NCBI GenBank assembly: GCA_965656785.1
Contig: CBFHLY010000053.1
Span: forward strand, 1 to 11,804
Direction: 5' to 3'
DNA from: JALQTD01 sp965656785
GTDB lineage: Bacteria > Bacteroidota > Bacteroidia > Flavobacteriales_D > Sanyastnellaceae
Length of the DNA stretch: 11,804 nt
Shown here: one piece after another, positions 5,753-11,804 of the stretch
Layout: every line of letters starts with the position of its first letter
Numbering within the stretch: the stretch's first letter is position 1
Translations under genes and position numbers: made by a program
The notes under the pieces: model-generated
Told to the model about the DNA's origin: nothing
Databases searched by the model: none
The model's input: the letters and a program-made list of their open reading frames with translations, nothing else

Positions 5753-6826
5753 TTAAATCGTTGCCGTATGTGAGGTGGGAACCCAGCGGTCGCGCCCTTC
5801 GACGGTGCGCACCAGGGTCCATTGTTTGTCGGGCGTCTCGCCCCGCAGCTCCATCACCGGGTAGCCGAGCAGGGTGCCGGCCGGGGCGGTGCCCAAACGC
5901 TGGAACCGCTGGTTCATGACCGGGGTGGGGCGCGTCGTCAGCAGGCGCTGGCCCGCAGCAGCCATCCAGCCGCCGACGCCCGCCGGAGACGGCTGCACGT
6001 AGCTCGTAACGCCCACGTGCTGCGGGTAGCGCTGGGTGAGCGCCGCCTCGCTCGCAAACTGCTCCGTGTAGTTCTTCGAAGCCGAGACCCACAAGGTGCG
6101 CGTCTGTCCGGCCTCGCCCTGCCAGGCCGCCGGCAGCGGGCCCGCCGTCACCGTGCGCGTCACCTCGATGAACTTCACGTTGTTCTTCGTGTCGAAGTGT
6201 TGGCGGCCCGTGGCGTAGCCGATGAACTCGCCCGCCGCCGCCGTCTTGAAGATGTTCTTGTTGGGCTCCAGCGCCTCGTGCCACGAACCCTGGTAGGAGG
6301 CGTCGGGGGACGTCCGCAACCGGACGGCCTGCTTGGCCACGATCAGGTTCATCGGAGCGGCGAAGGCGCCCTGTGGCGTCGCCTTGAACGGCTGGGCGCT
6401 GGCGTCGTTGACGCGGTTGGAACTCACCGTCTGCAAAAACCCGTCAAAGAGGGCCGTAGAGAGTTCCTTTTGGAGGTCGGCAAGGAGGTCCGACGCATAC
6501 AAGTTGCGGTAGGCGCGGCCCACCTCCTCGAGGTTTTGGATTTGGGAGGCCACCTGCTGCACCACCGCCTCGTTGGTGCCGTCCGCCCACATCAGCCACG
6601 ACACCCCCGAGGGGTTGATGGCCGAGCGCAAGCTCATCGCCTGGCGCACCGCCGGCGACTGGTCCGCCAGCACCGACGTGTTGCGCGCGCGGCGGTCCTC
6701 CATGGCGCGCCGCGTAAGGCGGTACCCCAGGTACAGACCCCCCGCCAAAACAAGGCCACGCATCATCTTGCGGGCCGCCTCGCTCGAGGCCGCACTGCTC
6801 ATCGCACTGACTACCGCTGGGTTCAT
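5753..6826 (-). CDS. Membrane-anchored virion protein with annexin-like and SH3-like regions
   Basis: A 357-residue protein. Residues 22-36 form a short hydrophobic helix (MRGLVLAGGLYLGYR) followed by basic RLTRRAMEDRRAR, giving an N-terminal membrane anchor. Residues 80-124 (WADGTNEAVVQQVAS...ASDLLADLQKELS) have the shape of an annexin-type repeat (GT-x-E opening, L-x(2)-EL close). Residues 160-250 (LIVAKQAVRLRTSPDAS, then GEFIGYATG and TRTLWVSASKNY) and 310-350 (GTLLGYPVME, WTLVRTVEGRDRWVP) look like two bacterial SH3-like beta modules, often found in wall-binding proteins. It directly precedes the glucosaminidase by 1 nt, so it may position that enzyme against peptidoglycan or form part of an entry vertex. 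The domain calls are by eye. Function unproven. Confidence 0.82.
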   Translation of the reverse strand: MNPAVVSAMSSAASSEAARKMMRGLVLAGGLYLGYRLTRRAMEDRRARNTSVLADQSPAVRQAMSLRSAINPSGVSWLMWADGTNEAVVQQVASQIQNLEEVGRAYRNLYASDLLADLQKELSTALFDGFLQTVSSNRVNDASAQPFKATPQGAFAAPMNLIVAKQAVRLRTSPDASYQGSWHEALEPNKNIFKTAAAGEFIGYATGRQHFDTKNNVKFIEVTRTVTAGPLPAAWQGEAGQTRTLWVSASKNYTEQFASEAALTQRYPQHVGVTSYVQPSPAGVGGWMAAAGQRLLTTRPTPVMNQRFQRLGTAPAGTLLGYPVMELRGETPDKQWTLVRTVEGRDRWVPTSHTATI

Positions 6827-6838
6827 CGCTGACTGGGA

Positions 6839-7009
6839 TTAGAGGAGAAAGCGGATGCGGGCCTGCACCGTGCGGCTTTGCAACTTGCGCGCGATGGCTT
6901 CCCATTCCTGGGGGCTGAACGTGCCGCTGGCCGAAGACATGGCCCGGGCGATGCGCTCTGCATCGGGCTGCGTCTTCGCTTCGATGGATACGGTCTGTTG
7001 GTAGGTCAT
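6839..7009 (-). CDS. Small 56-residue hypothetical protein
   Basis: A short gene that fills what would otherwise be a 170-base gap. It starts at an ATG overlapping the previous TGA (ATGA at 7009-7006) and ends TAA at 6841-6839, 12 nt before the next ATG. The protein starts MTYQQTVSIEAKTQPDAERI and ends WEAIARKLQSRTVQARIRFLL: an N-terminal strand, then a helix at about 14-25, a turn with a helix-capping SPQEWE, and a basic helix. There is no membrane segment. The tight packing on both sides and the shared ATGA style support it being real. Small helical proteins of this kind may be scaffold or minor virion components; I cannot assign a family. Confidence 0.72.
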   Translation of the reverse strand: MTYQQTVSIEAKTQPDAERIARAMSSASGTFSPQEWEAIARKLQSRTVQARIRFLL

Positions 7010-7830
7010 TCGGGTTGGGGTTCGGGGTGGGACATGGCCGGTTTACCGGTCAGGTGCGCAAGCAGCCCAGGGATCAGGCCGGGGTTGTTGCTGAGCTCGA
7101 CAAAGACCAAATACAAGCTGCCCAGCTGCGCATCAGGCAAGCTGCGCATGAACTCCAGCGCGAGGTCGATGATGGCTTCGCGCTGGCCGCGCGCCTCCTT
7201 CGAGGCGTCTGTCGCGCCAGCCTCCGCAGGCAGCTCCACCTCCGCGCCCGCCAGCATCCCCAAGGTGGAGCCCAGCGGGGAGCGGCCCAGCATCTTTGCC
7301 AAGCCCGGCAGCGCCAAGCCGATGATGTTCGAGTAGTACTCGACGTTCTTCTTCGCCTCAAGCACCTCCTCGGTGTCTTCGAGCCGCTTTTGCAGCGCCT
7401 CGTTTTCCTTTTCCAGGTGGTCGCATGCCTTGCGCAGCTCGGAGAGCTCTTCCTCGCGGCGCAGCTCGTGGAGCTTGGTTTGGACAAGGTGGTTGACTTC
7501 CGCCTCACCCAGGCCCGACATGGGCAAGGGGCCGCTCAGCGCCTGCGGCTCGCTCTCCAGCGCAAAGCTCTTCGCCCACAGCTCCGTCCCCTGGCCGTCA
7601 TAAAACTGCACAAAGACGCGGTCCGGGTCTTCCGAGCGGATGCTCTCGCGCAGCAGCTGAGAAAAGTGGTCGGTGGCGGCACGCGTAACGCCGTTGAGCT
7701 TCTCGCCGCGGCGCGTCAGCTTTGCCGAAAACGTCAGCTCGTCGTGGCCCTCGAGCCGGAGGCGCTTGATGGCGCCGCGGCACGTCTCGGTGATCTTGTA
7801 CACCCGCTTTTTGAGGAGGTCCTGGGTCAT
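7006..7830 (-). CDS. Coiled-coil structural protein, unknown family
   Basis: A 274-residue protein. Residues 1-105 are mixed helix and strand, with DELTFSAKLTRRGEKLNGV and DRVFVQFYDGQGTELWAKSF suggesting a beta domain. Residues 107-167 form a charged coiled coil (EAEVNHLVQTKLHELRREEE, then KACDHLEKENEALQKRL and EVLEAKK). Residues 171-195 hold an amphipathic or weakly hydrophobic stretch (YYSNIIGLALPGLAKMLG), then a low-complexity A/E linker. A second helical region (232-262) contains IIDLALEFMRSLPDAQL. The end is proline-rich. Both ends are ATGA junctions. Between capsid-like and entry-like genes, it could be a scaffolding, vertex or membrane-capsid bridging protein; this is inference. Confidence 0.8.
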   Translation of the reverse strand: MTQDLLKKRVYKITETCRGAIKRLRLEGHDELTFSAKLTRRGEKLNGVTRAATDHFSQLLRESIRSEDPDRVFVQFYDGQGTELWAKSFALESEPQALSGPLPMSGLGEAEVNHLVQTKLHELRREEELSELRKACDHLEKENEALQKRLEDTEEVLEAKKNVEYYSNIIGLALPGLAKMLGRSPLGSTLGMLAGAEVELPAEAGATDASKEARGQREAIIDLALEFMRSLPDAQLGSLYLVFVELSNNPGLIPGLLAHLTGKPAMSHPEPQPE

Positions 7831-8186
7831 GCGGCAGCAGCTTTCATTTGGGGGGCGCCCTCTTGGATGCGCAAAAACGTGACCTCTGAAAGGGTGCCGG
7901 CCGCATGCAGTTCAACTGAAATTTGGCCTGAGAATTCGCGGAGCTGGGCCAAAGCCGAAGCCGTGGACCAAGCCGGCGTAACAACCAACCCCGACGATTC
8001 CGAAAGGAGAACCAGGCCCTCAGGCAGCTCCGAGGTAAGTAGGTAGTAGTGAGCACGGCGGCCGTCGGTGACGTGGCGCGTGCCCAAAGCGGGCAGCCGC
8101 CAAGTAAACACATCGTATTGCGGGCGGGCGTAGCCCAAAACCGCTACCCGGTGCTCCACATACCGAAGGAGGTCTTGCGTAATCAT
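7827..8186 (-). CDS. Small beta-rich structural protein (119 residues)
   Basis: Unrecognised. Residues 1-20 form a helix (TQDLLRYVEHRVAVLG), then strands such as YDVFTWRLP, HYYLLTSELPEGLVLLS and GLVVTPAW. A helix follows (STASALAQLREF), then the strands GQISVELHA and SEVTFLRIQ. The C-terminus is short and alanine-rich. There is no membrane segment or cysteine motif. It shares ATGA junctions with both neighbours, the third of a run of three small beta-rich proteins after the candidate capsid gene. A minor capsid, penton or vertex role is plausible from position, but nothing in the sequence is diagnostic. Confidence 0.8.
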   Translation of the reverse strand: MITQDLLRYVEHRVAVLGYARPQYDVFTWRLPALGTRHVTDGRRAHYYLLTSELPEGLVLLSESSGLVVTPAWSTASALAQLREFSGQISVELHAAGTLSEVTFLRIQEGAPQMKAAAA

Positions 8187-8644
8187 GCCGTGATCGGTGC
8201 AAACAGGTGAAACGTCAGCCGCACGCCATACGGCACGAAGCGGCCAGCGGTGGTGAACGCCGGCAGGCGACCGCTGTCGCGGTAGTAGCCCGTCACCGTG
8301 CGGGGCGCCGACACCGGCACCTCGAGCACAAGGAAATCCGGGCGGTGGAGGTGCTCCTCGCGGAGCACGCTGCGGTGGGCGTAGCCGACGACCTGGTTGA
8401 TGGGGTGGTGGGCTCCTCCGCCAAACTCAAGCGCAAACTCGCCCAGATCAGCTAGCTCCTCCCCGTCGGTGGGAAATCGTCCCACAACGCACGCCTGCAC
8501 GCCCAAACACATCTCCACATCGCCCGGCAGACGGAAGTCAAGCGGAACCAAGGAACCATTGTCCTCCACCGCCACCGTCTGGTTCCATCGGCGCAAAAGG
8601 CCTGAGCCCTGCCGCGTGCGCACCATGCCGTGAGTCAGGGTCAT
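8183..8644 (-). CDS. Beta-rich capsid-like protein B (153 residues)
   Basis: A 153-residue protein with no membrane segment, made mainly of predicted strands: GSLVPLDFRLP, MCLGVQACVVGRF, LGEFALEFGG, PDFLVLEVPVS, and the end VPYGVRLTFHLFAP. Near the C-terminus, TVTGYYRDSG is followed after a short loop by VPYGVRLTFHLF. The product of the preceding gene has FEGRYRDVG followed by YPYEAKVFLWL at the same place, so the two look like divergent paralogues. Size, strand pattern and pairing fit single jelly-roll capsid or spike proteins of tailless viruses; this is inference, not homology established here. Both ends are ATGA junctions, implying translational coupling with its neighbours. Confidence 0.82.
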   Translation of the reverse strand: MTLTHGMVRTRQGSGLLRRWNQTVAVEDNGSLVPLDFRLPGDVEMCLGVQACVVGRFPTDGEELADLGEFALEFGGGAHHPINQVVGYAHRSVLREEHLHRPDFLVLEVPVSAPRTVTGYYRDSGRLPAFTTAGRFVPYGVRLTFHLFAPITA

Positions 8645-9039
8645 GCTTCCTCGTCACCTGCGTGAAACGCATCGTTGACCAGCCACAGGAATACCTTGGC
8701 CTCGTAGGGGTAGGTGACGCCCGCAGCCCCCACATCGCGATAGCGGCCCTCGAACGTGTTGCCACGCGCCTCGAGGTATTCCTCGAACTCGAAGAACTTG
8801 GCCTGAGGAGCTACACCCCGACCGCACGTAACGAGCCGCACGTCGTGGTCGTCGTCGAAGACGTCGAGGCCGCCGAGCTTCAGGCTCAACGTAGAGCCGT
8901 GCTCGGCGGCGACGTCAGGCAAAGCCACGAAGACGCCACGCAGCCGCCCATAGGCGCGGTCCGTCTCTCCCGAGTACCGCACCTCCGCGCCGCTTTGCTT
9001 AACCGGGATGCGAACGAGCTGAAATTTGTGGTTCTTCAT
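8641..9039 (-). CDS. Beta-rich capsid-like protein A (132 residues)
   Basis: A 132-residue, strand-rich protein: KFQLVRIPV, RLRGVFVALPD, STLSLKLGGLDVFD, HDVRLVTCG, KFFEFEEYLEA, then NTFEGRYRDVG and TYPYEAKVFLWLV. The arrangement of eight or so short strands with a C-terminal G-x-Y-x-D...P-Y element fits a single jelly-roll type capsid subunit. The G-x-Y-R-D...PY element recurs in the next gene, which overlaps it by ATGA. There is no membrane segment. The ATG lies 12 nt after the stop of the 233-residue candidate capsid gene. Likely a virion protein, perhaps one of two cooperating capsid proteins. I cannot name a family from sequence alone. Confidence 0.83.
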   Translation of the reverse strand: MKNHKFQLVRIPVKQSGAEVRYSGETDRAYGRLRGVFVALPDVAAEHGSTLSLKLGGLDVFDDDHDVRLVTCGRGVAPQAKFFEFEEYLEARGNTFEGRYRDVGAAGVTYPYEAKVFLWLVNDAFHAGDEEA

Positions 9040-9051
9040 GGCTTACTTCGA

Positions 9052-9753
9052 TTACGCTTTCAAAATCGTGGTGCCCCGAAGGATGGCCTTCAGGAACGTA
9101 TTGTCGGGCGCGTTGGCGCCCCACTCCACGTTGAACTCGATCGTCTGCTGGTCCTTGATGAGCTTCGGGTTGTCGAGCTCGAAGAAGCCCAGCGGCACCG
9201 TTTGGCCCGTCGTATTGAACAGCTCGCACGAGGCGTTTTGGATCAGGGTCGTCCCGTTGGCAATGAACTCGAACTCGCCGTTGCGGACGTAGTCCGGCAA
9301 GACCCCGAAGTTCACGTCGAACGCCGTCTCCCCCGTGTCGGCCGTGCCCGCCAGCAGCACGATGCCGTGCAGCAGGAAGTGGTTGCCCTTTTCGAGCTTC
9401 GCACTCGAGATGTTGCTCAACCCCACTACCTTGTTGTCGTCGTCCTTGAGCAGTTTTTGGACCTTGCTCCCGCTGACGTCCTTCACCACGTAGTAGGCCG
9501 CATCGACCGCTTGCAGCGTTTGTCGGGCCAAACCGTCCTGCGTATCCTTCGGCAACAGGTGCAAGCGCTTCTCGAGCTCGCCCCGCGAGCCCTTGCTCGG
9601 GGGGACCGCACGCTGACGGCTCATCTGCTTCACGTTGCGGGCAAAGCGGCGGCGAACAGCCGGCGTAGCCCCATCAAATGCGGCCAAGAGCTCGTCCTCG
9701 CCCATGGCACCCAGCAAGCTGAACTCGCTGTCGATTGCTTCTCCTAAATTCAT
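9052..9753 (-). CDS. Candidate major capsid protein (233 residues)
   Basis: The N-terminal third is helical and basic (residues 25-64, with RRRFARNVKQMSRQRAVPPS), typical of an arm facing the capsid interior or membrane. From about residue 83 it is a beta-rich domain: AAYYVVKDVSGSKVQKL, KGNHFLLHGIVLLAG, TAFDVNFGVLP, EFEFIANGTTLIQ, then TVPLGFFELDNPKLIKDQ, IEFNVEWG and FLKAILRGTTIL. The conserved-looking PLGFFELDNPKLI then Q-x-IEF-x-VEWG is the kind of strand-turn-strand element seen in viral jelly-roll coats. It sits right after a small membrane protein and before two paired beta-rich proteins, the usual place of a coat gene in tailless phages. It lacks HK97-fold features. Major capsid is my inference from fold pattern and position; another virion role is possible. 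Confidence 0.8.
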   Translation of the reverse strand: MNLGEAIDSEFSLLGAMGEDELLAAFDGATPAVRRRFARNVKQMSRQRAVPPSKGSRGELEKRLHLLPKDTQDGLARQTLQAVDAAYYVVKDVSGSKVQKLLKDDDNKVVGLSNISSAKLEKGNHFLLHGIVLLAGTADTGETAFDVNFGVLPDYVRNGEFEFIANGTTLIQNASCELFNTTGQTVPLGFFELDNPKLIKDQQTIEFNVEWGANAPDNTFLKAILRGTTILKA

Positions 9754-9793
9754 ATCCGTTCAGTTTTCTTGGTGGAAGAGACCCGGTTTGGCC

Positions 9794-10282
9794 TCAGATG
9801 ATTTCGTAATCAGCGTCCTCGGAGGCGCCCATGCTCACCGGAGCAGCAAGCGCACCGCCGGCCATGCCGTCCAGCTCCGGCAGCTCCGGCTCGTAGCGGT
9901 CGAGGGCCACGCGCACCGGGTCACGGTACACGCCCCACGAGGAGCCCAAGCCGCTCACGCCCGAAGCGCCCGTAAGGCCCGCCAGGAGGTCCTTCTTCAG
10001 CAGCACCTTCACCGTGGACACCACGCCCGAGGCGCCCACGCCCGCCGCCACCAGCTTCATGTCCGGGTGCTTCAGTTTCATGCTGCCCACAATGCCGGCG
10101 CCTAAGAGCGCCGCCGGGCGAACGTATTTTTTGGGGTTCATACCCGGCAGCGAAGGGTCAACGCCCAACGCCTTGTCCAAGGCCTGTCCGCCCATGCTGC
10201 CCAGTACCATGCCGCCAGAGATCATCGCCAGCGACTTGAGCTCGCCCATCATGGCTTTGCTGTTCATCTTTTTTGATCGCAT
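9794..10282 (-). CDS. Small membrane protein of virion type (162 residues)
   Basis: A Gly/Ala/Met-rich protein with three hydrophobic segments: about residues 18-38 (AMISGGMVLGSMGGQAL), 55-68 (RPAALLGAGIVGS) and 77-93 (LVAAGVGASGVVSTVKVLL), with basic loops (KLKHPDMK, LLKKD). The C-terminal 60 residues are soluble and acidic, ending DADYEII. Such small glycine-rich membrane proteins are typical of the internal membrane of tailless dsDNA phages. The frame is open upstream to 10408, but that would overlap the previous gene by over 100 nt. I chose the ATG at 10282, 8 nt after the preceding stop; the ATG at 10267 (MNSKAMMGEL), after an A/G-rich stretch, is equally possible. Confidence 0.8.
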   Translation of the reverse strand: MRSKKMNSKAMMGELKSLAMISGGMVLGSMGGQALDKALGVDPSLPGMNPKKYVRPAALLGAGIVGSMKLKHPDMKLVAAGVGASGVVSTVKVLLKKDLLAGLTGASGVSGLGSSWGVYRDPVRVALDRYEPELPELDGMAGGALAAPVSMGASEDADYEII

Positions 10283-10290
10283 CGTTCTGC

Positions 10291-11804
10291 TTATTTGAGT
10301 TGGAGCCGCTGAATGCCTCGGCGGCTGGTCGTTGTCTTCGTGGTTTGCGAGCGGCGGGGGCCCGAGAGACCTCTCCCGGCCGGCTTCTTCGCCTTTTTGA
10401 GGGCCCACAGCACGCCCAAGGCCAAAGCCCCAGCCCCAGCCACCGCCACCACCGGGTTGTTTTTCAAAAAGGCCATCGCGCCGCCCGTGTCAGCTGGCGG
10501 GGAGAATGGGTCCTCCATGTTTTTCGGTGCGGGCGCAGGAGGAGGGGAGGCGGCAGGAGGTGCGGGGAGTGATGCGTCAGTCCCAGCCCCGGCCTCTGCC
10601 GCCTCTTTTTGCAACTCCGCCTCGTCTGCTTTTTCGTCCTTTGAGATCAGGCCCGTGTCCTTGAGGATGTTGATGGCCGCGATGATGACAGGAGCCGCCG
10701 CAGCCATCGCCGCAGCAACCGTAACCGGCTCGCCCAAGGATACCCCGCCGAGCTCCCCTTGCAGGCCGCCCGCCTTGCCCTGGAGGATGGCCTTTTTGAG
10801 GTTGTCGCGGCGGCCTTGCAGGCGGTCCGCAAACAGTTTTTCGACGCGCTGGAGCGCCTGGCGCGAGGACTGCCACTGGGACTTGGAGATGCCCTGGCGG
10901 GCCGCCTGCGACTCGGTGGCATAGCCCCACTTCAGGCGGCTGGCCATCTGCTTGATGTTCAGCTTCATGGCAAGGAGGAAGCCTCCGCGCGAAGCCACGC
11001 TAACCGGGTTGATGCGCATCACCGCTTGGGCCGTCGAGCGGGCGGCGTTGCTGACGCCGCGGCCCACTTTTTGGGCAAACTCGCCCACCTTTTGGAAAAA
11101 AGCGCGGCCGCGGCCACCCGCCCCCAGCTCCCCGGCCATATCGGCCGAGACGCCGTAACGCGCATTGAGCGCACGCTCGTTGTCTGCCAGCACTGACAGC
11201 GCCTCCTCACGGCGGTCCGTGTTCCAGTACTTGATGGCATAGTCCAGCATCTTCAGGAACGCCTCCGGGTCCTCCACCTCCGCCACCATAGCCGGGTTCT
11301 GCGCGATGGCGGCGCGCGTCTTTTGGAGGTGGCGCAGCATGGCGTCCAAGGGCGCGCCGCTCGCTGCGCCGAGCGCGCCGTCAAGCGAAGCCAACAGTTC
11401 TTCGTCGTAGGTAATCGCCTCCACCGAGCCCAATGGCCCCGAAGGGCCGCTCAGCACCGCGATGTCGATGCCTCGTAAATTCATGGGAAAGTCTTTTTTG
11501 TCCGTGTAGGGTTTTTCAAAATCGAAGGCCGAAAGCACCGGGTCCAGGATCCAGTGGGTTTTGCCTTCGCCGGCAACGACGTACACGTGCTGCCACGGGC
11601 CGCCGTCGTACTTCGCTATCCGAAAGCGGTGCGGGATGCCCAGGTGCAAAAGCAGGCTCGAGCAGAAAATCGAAAAGCAGTCGCAGTCGATGCCTTCTCG
11701 GCGGTCGGCCCAGCTCCGAGCAGGGCGACGCAGCTGCTCCAGACCCGGCTCGTCAAGTCGGTATTGGATGTGGTGGTAGAGGAAGGACCAAACCTTGTAG
11801 CACG
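10291..11804 (-). CDS. Transglutaminase-like cysteine protease fused to membrane segments (5' end outside window)
   Basis: 503 residues are visible, the frame being open through the window's right edge. A transglutaminase-like domain opens the visible part: catalytic Cys in GIDCDCFSIF (C40 counted from the edge), His in WQHVYVV (H72) and Asp in WILDPVLSAFD (D87), a complete papain-like triad. Around positions 255-345 is a helical module with NPVSVASRGGFLLAMKLNI and later LKWGY and NLKKAILQGK, which I associate with proteins of Bacteroidota elements. Two hydrophobic segments follow (about 359-379, AAAMAAAAPVIIAAINIL; and 449-467, VVAVAGAGALALGVLWAL), separated by a P/A-rich linker and followed by a basic tail. 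Likely a virion-membrane protein that processes or crosslinks proteins, or cleaves peptide stems during entry. The domain call is firm; the role is inference. A TTG at 11649 is internal to the fold and not the start. Confidence 0.88.
   Translation of the reverse strand, partial: CYKVWSFLYHHIQYRLDEPGLEQLRRPARSWADRREGIDCDCFSIFCSSLLLHLGIPHRFRIAKYDGGPWQHVYVVAGEGKTHWILDPVLSAFDFEKPYTDKKDFPMNLRGIDIAVLSGPSGPLGSVEAITYDEELLASLDGALGAASGAPLDAMLRHLQKTRAAIAQNPAMVAEVEDPEAFLKMLDYAIKYWNTDRREEALSVLADNERALNARYGVSADMAGELGAGGRGRAFFQKVGEFAQKVGRGVSNAARSTAQAVMRINPVSVASRGGFLLAMKLNIKQMASRLKWGYATESQAARQGISKSQWQSSRQALQRVEKLFADRLQGRRDNLKKAILQGKAGGLQGELGGVSLGEPVTVAAAMAAAAPVIIAAINILKDTGLISKDEKADEAELQKEAAEAGAGTDASLPAPPAASPPPAPAPKNMEDPFSPPADTGGAMAFLKNNPVVAVAGAGALALGVLWALKKAKKPAGRGLSGPRRSQTTKTTTSRRGIQRLQLK

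Noticed and set aside
7810..8186. Similar starts of two adjacent genes (both encode TQDLL, with a CCTCCT word resembling the 16S rRNA tail)
   Set aside because: Only about a dozen bases are alike and the proteins diverge at once. Probably chance or codon preference; no regulatory meaning can be shown.
8662..9747. Long plus-strand open frame of 361 codons, and similar ones at 7015-8046, 5822-6832, 3847-4815 and 29-991
   Set aside because: They lie antisense to well-supported minus-strand genes, have R/L/V/A-heavy translations without domains, and break the co-oriented operon. Such shadows are expected in GC-rich DNA.
10283..10408. Upstream extension of the small membrane protein, starting at 10408
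   Set aside because: It would overlap the transglutaminase gene by more than 100 nt with an unstructured charged leader. Starts at 10282 or 10267 fit the operon spacing.

Overview
The window is GC-rich. All 19 protein genes I support lie on the minus strand in one compact co-oriented array, so transcription runs from 11804 towards 1. Neighbouring genes are separated by a few bases or share start/stop bases, and seven junctions are the 4-nt ATGA type. There are no rRNA, tRNA, IS or CRISPR features and no gene-free stretch longer than about 45 bases. Start codons have little Shine-Dalgarno signal, which is usual in Bacteroidota and Rhodothermota. Together with the protein types (a transglutaminase/membrane protein, and a spanin-like protein resembling those of Bacteroidota prophages), this suggests a virus or provirus of a GC-rich member of that lineage, for example a Rhodothermota relative. 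The host is an inference from style, not proven.

Layout in transcription order. Virion and membrane block (11804 to 6839): a transglutaminase-like protein with two C-terminal hydrophobic segments, cut by the window edge; a small membrane protein; a 233-residue candidate capsid protein; three small beta-rich proteins, two of which (132 and 153 residues) share a C-terminal motif; a coiled-coil protein; and a 56-residue protein that is easily missed. Cell-wall entry block (6826 to 5198): a membrane-anchored protein with annexin-like and SH3-like regions, followed by a GH73-type glucosaminidase. Fibre/adhesin block (5195 to 3569): three proteins with fibre-like features. Lysis-like block (3562 to 2746): a two-helix holin-like protein and a membrane-anchored coiled-coil spanin-like protein. 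DNA block (2749 to 1): an adenine-N6 DNA methyltransferase, a RadC-like JAB/JAMM protein, a small unknown protein and the N-terminal 271 residues of a larger unknown protein.

The window shows no terminase, portal, tail tube, sheath, baseplate or tape measure. It does hold many small membrane proteins, beta-rich capsid candidates, a wall hydrolase and fibres. My best reading is the structural half of a tailless, membrane-containing icosahedral virus or an integrated or plasmid-like relative, in the spirit of Salisaeta icosahedral phage 1 or FLiP. That assignment is inference.

The most striking specific observation is at the end of the glucosaminidase gene. A run of nine A residues contains the heptamer A AAA AAG in the correct frame. 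A -1 shift there replaces 17 residues with 31 that form a clear transmembrane helix with a basic end, and the new stop falls 2 nt before the next gene. Either the element makes soluble and membrane-anchored enzyme by programmed frameshifting, or the run carries an indel. Both cases point to a tail-anchored lytic enzyme.
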